Below are positions 12,142-22,617 of a DNA stretch of 64,000 nucleotides, in pieces. Origin of the DNA: Plazaster borealis. Its lineage: Eukaryota; Echinodermata; Asteroidea; Forcipulatida; Labidiasteridae. The stretch is taken from assembly GCA_021014325.1 (NCBI GenBank), contig CM037472.1, positions 12,633,063 to 12,697,062 on the forward strand, written 5' to 3'. The notes under the pieces were generated by a model. It did no database searches. It saw nothing but the letters and a program-made list of their open reading frames with translations, and was not told where the DNA came from. The position numbers and the translations under genes are program-made. The stretch's first letter is position 1; every line of letters begins with the position of its first letter.

Positions 12142-13959
12142 CTACAAAGCGGTCGAAACAGCTCGGTATGAAGCGGTAAATTTACCACTTCCTTCAGAGC
12201 TGTCTGTCTTCAGTCGAACATCCATTCGGTTGCCAAGGGATAAGATCGGTCCGTCAGGTGAGGTTGTACCACAAATCCTTTAAAAAAGAGAAAATAATGT
12301 GTATTTATTCGGTGTTCGCTCAAAATTAAATATCTTTATGTAGATGGTTGAAACCATGCGACCAAGGAGCAAACTTTCCCCGGAGAAAAAAAAACCCTAA
12401 ACATCACTGCGATTTGTTTATTTTTTTCTGACTTTTTCACAAAATATGGAGAGGTTTTACAATTAATAGAGAGCGCGTGCATTGAGAACCAAATTGCTTC
12501 ATTTTTTTAATGTGAGGAAAAAACAATACTTGTAATTATTATAATTAAACGCATCCACAAAGGAATACATTTTTGTAACTTTGATTATAGGCCTATAGGC
12601 CCTATTTTGTTCAAGGAAACGTTCTCCAAAATGACATTTTGTTTTGTTTTTCTATGGTTCTCAAAAGCTTAAGATATTATTCAAAATGGTGTATCATATA
12701 TATTTGAACAATGGGCACACAATTAAAATAATCCCACACAGTCAGTCAACCACATCCTGGATCTGCCTATGCCTGTACTTACATGGCCGGTCGGACAAGA
12801 GCATCGTCTGATACGGCAACTGCAAGGGACTCGCTGTTGCAATTTAGGTCTAATTCAAAGATATCCAAAGCAACGTGTAACCCTTCACCAACCTGACGTT
12901 GCAGTGAACGAAAAGAGCATGCAAAATTGGGTTAAAATAAGTTAGGGACGCTGTATAGTGTTTGGTCTATAGAATGGATTGTGATAGTGTTATAGCTATT
13001 AGGGGGTAGTTCAAGTTGCTGTTAGAGTTCCGTCAAAGCCACTAATTGTCCCCAGTGAGGCAATAATAATGAGCAAAAATTAATACTTGAACTGGGGGAC
13101 TTTCACTTTCGAATAAATACCAGGCTTACAGTGATGACCAGCAGAGGAAGTGTCCTAGTAAGGCCGTTTAAGTTACAGGGCCCTTTTTTGCCAATAGTAG
13201 GCCTCTGTTTGTTTCTTGGGGTGTTTGTTTTGTTTTTTTGTTTTATTTATTTTTTCTCTGAATGAATTTTGACAGATGATGCTGTTCCAAAACGAAGACC
13301 ACAAAAAAACTTTCACATTTTATGCCAAGGACAATGCACAAATTACATGTAACATGCAAAGTTGTTTGTACATGACTGATGAACGTGTTATGAGAGATTA
13401 TGTCGGTATCTCGACAATAACTCATTTTTAGATTTTAGCCAGCACTTATAATTGGCGGATTCTTTTCCTGCAATATCTTAAACCAAAGTAACTTTCTCGA
13501 ATCTAAAAATTGCTATTTAAAAATTAAGTCTAAATTTCGAGTCAAATCGACCAAATATAAGACCTACGATCTTCAATACACATTGAAAAAGAAAGTGTCA
13601 CACCATGGTTTCAAACGCTTAACAAACAATTGTGAATTACATATCTGTTTATATTTTTGCTCATCATTTTGAAGGATTGTGTTTTTTTTAAACTCATCTG
13701 TCCTGAAATTGGAAATGCGTTGATAATTGCGGCAGCTTGGATTTCTTTAGACCTTTAGGCCCTATTGTTTGCAGAAGTGTAATAACTCAAAAATCACTGA
13801 ACATAGTAGGCCTATGTTGTATAGATACAAGGGTTATTTTAATGGCGGGCCATACCTGGATTGTCCAGGTACAATCATCGTTACCAGCACCAATGCTGGG
13901 CGATGCAAGGCAACCAGAATTCCCACTCATTATTCCTCCGCATAGGCCTACTCCTTTAC
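12142..13959 (-). CDS. CUB domain exons (probable second CUB / alternative 3' end of the astacin gene)
   Basis: Three minus-strand exons, 13959-13856, 12892-12783 and 12277-12142, join in frame (intron phases 0 and 2) and end at a TAG. Together they encode one CUB domain: LCGGIMSGNSG...DDCTWTIQ, then VGEGLHVALDIFELDLNCNS, then MICGTTSPDG... ending GKFTASYRAVSTAL. Splice sites are conventional (GTATGG, GTAAGT donors). No signal-peptide exon was found between here and the astacin stop at 15005, and the first exon enters in phase 1, as does a CUB at a domain boundary. BP10/SpAN proteases have two CUB domains, so these exons may be the second CUB of that gene, reached by alternative splicing. They could instead be a separate gene with an unrecognised first exon, or a remnant. 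The CUB assignment is firm; the gene membership is not. Confidence 0.75.
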
Positions 13960-14448
13960 CTGCATGTATGAAGGAGCAGAGGATTTATGGCTGAATGAAA
14001 GTTATCGTCACTCTTTTTCCCCAAGTACAAAATATAAACTAAGATGATCAACCGACGAGGAAAAACACTTCATTTATTTCGAGTAACGAACACTTTCATG
14101 ATTGACATTATTACTTTTTGTTGTACGAACAAGATATGATAAACAATTTCAACCTGATGTTCTTTTGTCAAGTAAAGTCGTCAAAAAAAAACCTCAGAAG
14201 AAAGATAATGCGATTTCGACGCAGAGTTTATCTATGAATCGATAAGTGTCACGCGGTTGATTGCAATTTGCATATTGCGCGTGAGTTTGCTCTATGCATT
14301 GGCAGATCCAGGATCATTGACTCAAGAGGTTGGTGGGAATACTCTTTCAAGGAAAAGACTAACTTGAGGATTAATAAAATAAGATGGCGAATAATAAAGA
14401 AGTTAAAGGTATTATGGGTTTGGTAGACCTGACAATATAGTCACTGCC

Positions 14449-14647
14449 CAGGGGCGGATCCAGGATTTTCCAAACGGGGGGGGGGGGGCGTGAAAATATT
14501 CCAAGCAGCAAAATGATAAATGAGGTTTGTTGCCCCATTTCTCCCCCCTTCTCTCTCTCTCCCTCTTTTTTTCTTTTCTCCCTCTTTTTTTTTTCTATTT
14601 GAAAAAGGGGGGGCGTGCGCCCCCACGCCCCCCTGGATCCGCGCCTG
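14449..14647. mobile_element. hAT-like MITE with GGATCC-type ends
   Basis: The ends are inverted: CAGGGGCGGATCCAG at the left and CTGGATCCGCGCCTG at the right. Flanks CACTGCC and CAGTGCC are a near-identical 7-bp pair, close to the 8-bp target duplication of hAT elements. The interior has a G-run and a CT-rich tract. CAGGGGCGGATCCAG is a recurring hAT MITE terminus in animals (from memory). Confidence 0.6.
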
Positions 14648-14928
14648 CAGTGCCAGTGTTCATGTTTTGTGATCAACCATAATATGAAATAATAAACCTG
14701 TACATTTTGGCTTAATCCGTTGTGTGAGTCAGGAGAAAATAGTGAAATACCATGCACAATTTGCAGCATGTAAACACATTGCCCTCATTTTTGGTTGTAA
14801 CAACCGAAATCAGACACAGTTTTCTCGAATATTACTTCATTTCAGAGGGAAATATTTCACAGAAAAATTAGTTCTAGTACGAACTTCATAATCAGTTTGC
14901 TTTCGGACTAAAATTAAACAATGATGTT

Positions 14929-14934
14929 TTTATT
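14929..14934 (-). promoter_or_regulatory. Poly(A) signal AATAAA for the astacin gene
   Basis: AATAAA on the minus strand about 71 nt after the TAA at 15005. It supports transcript termination after the first CUB domain. Confidence 0.5.
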
Positions 14935-15004
14935 CTTACCAATCCTGTATAATACCTATAAAAAAAGAGACTATAAAGAGAATATAACAAGATAGGGGTT
15001 CTAG

Positions 15005-18000
15005 TTAATGCGCACATGGATTAATGACGTAGCTGGCACTAAATCCTTTCCTGCCTTCAGACTCGTCTGTATGTAGGTAGAGCAGCATCTGATTTGACTT
15101 CGATGTTATAGGAGATGGAATTGATGAACCACATAACCTAGAAATCACAAAATAAAATAATCACTCTTATAACAGAAGCAGTAATTAATAATTGCTAAAT
15201 TTGACAAGTAAGTATAACAGTGCAAAATTTAAAGTCAATTCTGCGCTAATCTTCATTTTCCTCCAACTTCTTTTTATATAGGACACAAGACACATTTTCT
15301 CCGAAACAAAATTATTTCGAATATTATTATTCGTGTGTAGGCCTACTTTTCATCTCACAAGTTCAGTAATATTGCTGTTGACTTTGCAACACCGACAAAA
15401 ATATTTAGATGAACTGAATTTAACTTTATCCTCAAGTTTTCTTCAAAAATATTTTGTTTGATAATTAGAATTATTTCATTTATTTTGAGCCTATGAGGTT
15501 CTTACTTTTTGTTGGTGTAGAACATATTATCATCATACACATAAAGTGAATCGTACACACACGAGGACGCTTCTTCCACATCAAAAGCATCAAAAGTTAC
15601 AGTTATTGTCGATCCATCACCACCCTGAAACCAAGAAACCAAATTCAAGAAAAGATGTGATGACACCATTTACTTTCAATTAAACAGTTCATAGTAGTGA
15701 GCACACTGTTGATGTGATGGTGCGGCTGTAACTTTATGCATCAGTCAATAGCCAATGGTCTGAAAAAAAATACCTCCATTTTATTTTTCATTTCTGACAT
15801 TCAGAAAAAAAATGCTGGATGCAGCTGTGTCAATTAACTCTACAGAACGTATTGAAAGCTAACTAGTTGCACTTTTCAACAGAAAAATGTATGTATGTTG
15901 CCATTGGCATGCTATACAGAACATTTTAAACCAGGTGTCGGGGAATAGGCCTAAGACACAAGTTGACTGACTCGGCAGCTGGCTCACGCTCTGGTGATGT
16001 TTCTGATCAGAGTGTGGGTTCGAGTCCCGGTCGTGGCACTTGTGTCTATAGGCAAGATACTGCTTTGTCCTTCGGATGGGACATTCAGCCGTCGGTCCCG
16101 TGTACGGTATAAGTACACGTAAAAGAACCCAGAACACTTATCGTGGAAGAGTCTGGAGTTAACCCCGGTGTTTAGCCAGCACCCTTGTCTACAAACTTCC
16201 TCAGGCTTCTTGCGAGCTACAGTGATTAAGTTCACTTATGAGACATCCTTGGTTTCATTTCTAGAAACAATTTAACAATAATAATAATCATGTTAATAAC
16301 AACGTTAGGGATGTTGAAGCTTACCTGGATCAACCATCCGCACCTCACGTTATTATCGTAGTTAGCAGGATACTTGGGAGATTTAATCACTCCTGTAGCT
16401 TCAGTCAGTACAGTCTGACATTTGAAGCTTTCTAACGCAGCAGTGTTGTCCACTTCACATTTAGCGCCGGTGTAGCCAGGCTTACATACGCATTTGCAGA
16501 CACCATTCAACTTTATCTCATAGCCATCATTCTCACACGTAAGGGCATTATTACAATTAGCTGAGAAAAAAAGTAGGTTCAAATAGTAATACTTGTGAAT
16601 GAGATTTTTGGTTCTAAAGGTAAAGTTTGTCATTCATACATGCTTGAGTATTAAGGCATCCTTTCTACTTGTGACACTATACGCACAATATTTTAATTTT
16701 TCTTTTCTCATTTCTTTAATAGATTTTGCAGAATCAGAACAAAATGAAGAGTGGGTTTTGAGAATCGTGCATCTGTTGAAGTTGTGTTTGATGCTGTTAA
16801 CTTTTTATGCTACTATAGTATCATAATCACAAAAATCTTCCAGTCTCAAGGACTTTTCATAGAGTGAGTGAGCAGTTAGAAAGGCAAGATGCATCCCTTG
16901 TAGTTAAAATATTCGTCTGAATGTTTGCCTAAGTTTATCATGAGGTTTGGATGTAGGCTAGTTTATCCTACCGCGGCGCCGACTTGAACTTCAAATACAA
17001 AAGAGGGCGCTCTCAAAAATAAAGAGACCACGTGACCACTAAGCGCCATTTTGTAAAAGTGAACTTTCACGTTGTTTGGGACTTGCTGCAACTTTGAAAT
17101 GGACACTTCTGAGTTAATAAAACTTGAGCATGGAAGTGAAAAAGGCCCGGACATGACCAAGTGCCACCGAAAGGTGAGTTTAGAATTTTCGTGAAATTGA
17201 GAGCTTGGATTTTTAGAGAGTTTCAAAATTTTTCGTCAAAACAATACTAGTCAGACGACCGTACACACAGTGAAAACCCAGCCCCTATTGTGCGCGGTTA
17301 AAATAGTCGTACAGAATAATCATAGTGTAGGTAAGTGTGGATGGAATGTGATTCTCCCAAAATAAAGAACAGGCCTACTTACATATGCAGTTATACATAC
17401 GATTTGCCAGGAGAACATCATAAAATGACAAATACTCCCGTTGCCCGAGCTCAAACTGGTCAAAGACTTTCTTGGTTGTCATGGTTGGCTTGCCAGTTTT
17501 GGAAAAATACTGTGTAGACATAATTGTGAAAAGAAAACCTCAACATGCAATATTCACTAACATGACTAACAACAAATCAATTTATCCTAAAAGTGGAAGA
17601 CCTATTTTTTATTGATAAACACAGATGAATTGGGTTGATGAGGCTCAGCAATTGCTTAATTATAGGCCCTGTTATGCGACTTGTTATTGCGGCAAGCAAT
17701 TAAACTAAACAATAAATGTATATAAATACAAAAACTATACACAAACAAATACACCAAATTGAGATTTTGGTTTCGCAACCATAACATTGTTTCAGACGGA
17801 AATATTTCTCTTAACTTAAGGATTTGCACCGGTATGAAATTAATCGTGAAGGCCTATATGTGTTGGTGCAGGGAAAACTACAACGCTTTATACGCTGTGT
17901 ACTGAAAAAAGGGCATACATTTTAAACAATGATTTGACACCTGTTGAGAACAAGAGAAATAGACTCGTGAACGTGTCCTTCAGGTATTCCATCAATGAAC

Positions 18001-21000
18001 CATACATTTACAGTACAGAAACTTTACGCAAGAACATTTTTTGCTTCTGCATGGGTCCATGACCAGGAGTGAAAACTACACTTACGTTGCCAGCATAGTG
18101 CATAATTGAATGTATGTCATATGGAACATCGTAGTTGCTAATTGCAGCATCGTACTTGTCAAAGTTGCCCGCCCTGTTGTCCTGCACATTGGAATACAGA
18201 ATGCTGATGTAATTGTCTCTGTCTGGCCTGGACTGCTCATGATGAAATCCTATGGCGTGTCCAATCTCATGAGCGATGGTACCAATCTGTAAAATCAAGA
18301 AAGTAGAATAGGTCTATAACACGAGAAAACAATGTGTTATAATACGATGGTTTAATTTATTATTTTGGATTATTTTGCCAGTTTTTCTGGATATTAAGTA
18401 GGCCCTACTTGTTTTCATTAACAAAAGCAGAGCATAATCTATCAAAATGAAAGATTGTCTGAAAATGTCTCAGAACATTTCTTTTCACTTAAAAGTGGTC
18501 CGGCTGGCTAGTTCAGTGTTGAAAAGAATCCCTATTTAATATAACGTATGGACCTCATTTGAATTTCTGGATTTAAACAAAAAGCAATAGGTAAATCTCT
18601 GTTCATGAAAAGCATTTACACCTGAGCACAATGTAGCCTAAACTTAAAGACGTGTTTCTTTTTTTAAAGATTTAGTTTTGTTAAAGCTTCGTGACAGTAT
18701 CAGAATAAACACGCTTACACCATCTTACTGTTTCTAACAGTACCTTTATAATTAGCGTTTGTTTTCTTTTTTTTTCTTTTTTGAGGGATGGGTGTGGGTG
18801 TAAACATAATCCCTTTCAAACGGTCTAAACATCAGATAAGAGCATTAAGACTCAATAAAACAAGTTTCAACCCGTCAAGCCACCTGGAAGCCATCTGTCG
18901 AAGACATGATTGATTAAAGCCAGGAGTGGCTGTTAGCCCAAGGCTACGAGATTTGTTTAAAACCCCCGTGTAAGTTCTTAAAGGGGTGGTCATCGAAAGA
19001 ATGCTTTCATCAAGGAATCAACCTAGGGTAATTTCCATTTTCCATGCTATTTTTTGAAATGTTGAATTTTTTTGAAGTTTTTAACCGACTTTTTGGCGGA
19101 GATGAGTCATTGACAAACAAACTGTTCAAATCAGTAACATGGCATCATCGAGTGTTGTAACTGAGAGAAAAAAAAAGTTGTTTTGAAAATGTCCTTACGT
19201 GTTCACATCCTGCACCAATTGAGATCTCCTGCTCCAGTTTATTCTGCATCCCGACCCAACTCCAACATCTGAAAAAAAGAAGGAAACCATAAGTTTAGTA
19301 TTATTTGAGTTTCACCTTAGATAATGTGTTTACAAATGTTCCAAGCATTGGGTTCAACCGTTCATCCCCCCCATAAAGCTGTGTGTTTTTGGGTAGCGGC
19401 CCCTATAGGCCCATGCTACATTTTTCACACGACCATTATTTTTATCCTTCAGAAGTGACTTAACACTAACACCAATACATACAAAGTCCTATTTACAAAT
19501 ACAAAGTAATTATTTTTTGGGTTTTTTATGAAACTGCTGCAAATTTATCAGATCGATACCAGTTAGGTTCTTCGTTTTTCATTATGAAATAAACCCAATA
19601 ATTATTTGTATACCCGTCTAGTCTCCTGAACACCAGGTGGACGTCGTGACCTTCTTTCTGATTCTCGTCATAAGCCACGAATTTGATGCATGTCTCTGCC
19701 TCCCATAGGTCAAATGCACTCTTAATAACTCCTTCATTAGCAGCTATGTGGTGAAAATAAATAAATGTATACGTATATAATTATATAAACAAAATGGTGC
19801 ACCAAGAAACTATTTAAGTGTTTGAAGTATGCATCTCCTCAAGTTATTCGAAATGAATGTCATCTGGATGTTAGTTCGAATCGCAGCCATGACACTTGGG
19901 AAGAATGGGTACGTGTGAGGGCAAAGGTGGGTTTTTATGATTGGTAGCTATGTGCTACTAATACTCCTCAGTGAGCTGAGATGATAAATTATTAAGTAAT
20001 TAAATAAATGGCCCCGAATTAGCAGGGTAATAATTAGTCATTGTTGAACCTAAATCGCATGTAAGGCGTATAATATTGGCTCACCAAGTACAGGAGCTTG
20101 AAACAAGGTTTATGTGTTAACACGCACGTAAGAAAAAAACAAAAAAAACCAAACAAACAAACAAACAAACAAACAAACGCCCCAACACCCCAACAAACAA
20201 AAAACAAACAAACAAATAAACAAACAAAAAGCACAACAAGCATATATAATAATGCCGATTAGTTTGTAATAATAGCAACATTGACCTTTTACCTAACTCA
20301 GGATCAATGACGTAAGGAACCGTTCCTCCGGGCCAACGGGCACTCACATCAGCCAAGGCTTTTCTCCTCGTCCGTCCCGTCTTAATGTCTTCAATTTGAG
20401 CATTGATCTCATTTTGTTGCTCAGATGACAACTTCATATCAGACTGTTGTGTGTTCTTACTAGGCAACTCCTCTGGTAGTTGCTTAACTTTACCTTGCCC
20501 GCTGGCGTCTCCATCACCTCGCTTTGGGAAAAGAAACAATATTAGGGACACGAAATCAGTGGAATTTAAACGTAACTTTTGAACTGTTATTTTCCCCCTC
20601 TTTATCGTCTGATTATTAAAAAATTATCATGCAACTAATCTGATTGCTTCGTCAGTCTTAGTTTAATCTTGCAATCACATGAGCATGAAGTAGTAATGCG
20701 CAAAATAGTGCACTGATTGTGTTCTGCCAAGAACAAAGAAATGAATGAAGGTTTAGAGCTTTTAGTATACAGTTTACAACTCACGAGGGAAATGTGAAGA
20801 AAGAAAAAATAATGCCCCCATCTGATGCATTTCCAGCAATTATCTACCGAAAGAAAAATGTTTTGAATGGTAAAATAATTTTAAAAATATTTAAATGAAA
20901 CCAAATAATCAATGAAAGTGACTTGCAGTCATTGGTTTACAAATAAAAAATAAAAAAATAAAAACATGTACAGAGAAGTCAATGAAGGAATGTTGAAGTT

Positions 21001-21340
21001 TAAACGTGGAAGTTCTCTGATAACCGTCTATAATCAAGTGTAGACTGACGGGCAGGTGTCTACTTGTGACATTCTAGTCCGACCTGATAGTCGAACTTCG
21101 ATGAAATACCGTAGATCGTGTGTAAGTGACACGACTATACGTTTACATTTATTATTCATTCAGTTAGAGTTTCCTTCATCATCTAAACCATCCTGGGAGG
21201 ATAAAAGTAATGAGAAACATTCAAAGGTGATTAGGTCCTACATTATTTCTGAATTCTTTTACCTTTTCCGGAGTGAAGTAACTTGACACCCAGTCTGACG
21301 AAGCGATTATACACAGTAAAATGAGAAATGGAATCTTCAT
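15005..21340 (-). CDS. Secreted astacin metalloprotease, astacin-EGF-CUB (BP10/SpAN type)
   Basis: Nine exons join in frame into 440 residues: 21340-21263, 20521-20293, 19743-19614, 19268-19199, 18286-18086, 17509-17383, 16560-16325, 15624-15506, 15137-15005. Order: signal peptide (MKIPFLILLCIIASS), propeptide ending in a basic TGRTRRK site, astacin domain starting near ALADVSARWPGGTVPYVID, EGF (CKCVCKPGYTGAKC), CUB, then a stop. The zinc motif HEIGHAIGFHHEQSRPDRD and the Met-turn SIMHY are intact, as are the four astacin cysteines. It should be a secreted zinc endopeptidase like the blastula or hatching proteases BP10/SpAN, which usually have two CUB domains; here one precedes the TAA. The propeptide lacks an obvious FxGD aspartate-switch motif. 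The ATG was chosen because the signal peptide follows directly and a TATA box lies 138 nt upstream. An intron holds a SINE. Exon joins are inferred; the family is certain. Confidence 0.92.
15960..16200 (+). repeat. tRNA-derived SINE inside an astacin intron
   Basis: A perfect box B, GGTTCGAGTCC, lies at 16017-16027, preceded by a degenerate box A region (CTCGGCAGCTGGCTCACGC). Downstream come GGATGGGACATTCAGCCGTC and GTAAAAGAACCCAGAACACT, words that recur in SINEs of many marine invertebrates (from memory). It lies between two CUB-encoding exons, antisense to the gene. Confidence 0.75.
17098..17172 (+). CDS. Possible first coding exon of an unknown gene nested in the astacin intron
   Basis: An ATG at 17098 opens 25 codons (MDTSELIKLEHGSEKGPDMT...) ending at a good donor, AAG|GTGAGT. 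Just upstream are CACGTGACC (E-box) and AGCGCCATTTTGT (YY1-like), the layout of a TATA-less promoter. I do not recognise the peptide and found no second exon. It may be the 5' end of an unrecognised gene, a decayed TE promoter, or chance. Confidence 0.25.
19860..19960 (+). repeat. Possible degraded SINE fragment
   Basis: GTTCGAATCGCAGCCATGACACTT resembles, in shortened form, the box B-to-body region of the SINE at 15960 (GTTCGAGTCCCGGTCGTGGCACTT). No box A is visible. Low confidence. Confidence 0.3.
20130..20235 (+). repeat. (AAAC)n-type microsatellite in an astacin intron
   Basis: An impure run of CAAA tetranucleotides, interrupted near 20180 by CGCCCCAACACCCCAACA. Open frames read through it are low-complexity artefacts. 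Confidence 0.8.
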
Positions 21341-21477
21341 TTTACCAATAGTTGAACACTCCTTCTGTCTCTTGTTGGTGAGAAAATAGTTTAACCGTCA
21401 AGGTTTTAAAAATTCAGCTGATGATGCGAAATCTCTGAAAGACAGCTTTGAAAATGTTGTGTGTCTCTGAAGCGAGT

Positions 21478-21485
21478 CTTATATA
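21478..21485 (-). promoter_or_regulatory. TATA box of the astacin gene
   Basis: TATATAAG on the minus strand, 138 nt upstream of the ATG at 21340, which would place a transcription start near 21450. It is positioned for a short 5' UTR. Inference from motif and distance only. Confidence 0.55.
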
Positions 21486-22089
21486 CACCCAATAGATGAT
21501 TAGATATTGCTTACAAATGACAAACTTAATTCAATTTCATAATTGAAGATTTTAAGAGTAATTATCCTCTAAATGAAACCTTCCGAAATTGAAAGGATGT
21601 TTTGCCCATTCAGAGCTAACAAGAGTCTTAACAGAAGTCTTAAGTACACCCAACAAACATTTATTTGTTTGTGTTTAATGCATAACTTATCAATTTTTTT
21701 AAACGAATCAACCTAAGAAGGTAATAATGCACATGCAATTAAAATGACAAGGTTATTGGATCCTTTACCAGTAGGATGCCAACAAACTAATTTTAAATTG
21801 TCTGTAGTGCCGTAGTGTATACATGGAAACATTTTCCAAACTAGTAGACCAATTTAGAGAAATGACATGTAATTAATAGATTGTATTTCACTGGCAATAA
21901 GTCCTTTCATCCGCTTCATGGATTACAGGCGTCTTTTAATTGATGACATTGTAAATCTAAACCCAACTTATACGTCTTCCGTCCACAACCAGCAGGTGGT
22001 TCACAGTTTGTAGGCAATGAGATATAGTTGGATTTGTCAAACTAATGCAAAAAACTTCAGCACTACAAATAACTTGTCAAATTTGGAAT

Positions 22090-22402
22090 TCATGGCCATT
22101 GTATAACTTGTAATTATTGTATTGTCCTATCAAGCCATTGACCCTCAGCCGTCCCCGGGAATCGTTCTCCTATTGTCTTTAGAGTAGTGGGAGGTCTGCA
22201 CCAATTAATCATAATAATTGTCTCCATAACTTTTACTTTATTGTTATTGAATTTTAAATGCATTGCCATTGTAACTTGTAATTCAATTGTCCCGTCAAAA
22301 TCAGTTGACCCTAACAGTCCTTGGTAATTGTTATTTTTGTTTGTTTTTAGAGTCGCGGGAGGTCTGCACCAATTAACCATAACATTGTCTCCATAATTAA
22401 AA
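22090..22402. repeat. Diverged tandem duplication in the divergent promoter region
   Basis: Two copies of about 150 bp, 22090-22245 and 22258-22402. Shared landmarks are GCCATTGTA(TA)ACTTGTAATT at the start and GGGAGGTCTGCACCAATTAA near the end, then ATTGTCTCCATAA. It lies 220 bp upstream of the CUB gene start and 750 bp from the astacin TATA box, so it may hold cis-regulatory sites. Confidence 0.7.
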
Positions 22403-22523
22403 TTAAAAAACCCCAAATCTTCTTCTGAGTCTATTAACCAATCGTGTTTCTCATTATATCACTCCTTGAATTTGTTTGAAGGGAATTCTCGACGACTAAG
22501 ATAAGTGTATCTTACCGTATTCT

Positions 22524-22530
22524 TATATAA
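22524..22530 (+). promoter_or_regulatory. TATA box of the single-CUB gene
   Basis: TATATAA about 90 nt upstream of the ATG at 22618. A start site near 22555 would give a short 5' UTR. Motif and spacing only. Confidence 0.55.
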
Positions 22531-22617
22531 ACTACGATTTATGAAAGCTTATAGTCAAAATTTTGTTGAGCGAAAAAACGCAAACTTGTACCAAATTGTT
22601 TCCGTCTTGCAGCTATA

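Noticed and set aside
14371..14769. A 132-codon minus frame
   Set aside because: Its length comes from the CT-rich and G-run interior of the hAT-like MITE.
20034..20290. Minus frame rich in L, F, V and C beyond the propeptide exon
   Set aside because: It is intron sequence over the (AAAC)n microsatellite; the exon ends at a good donor at 20293.
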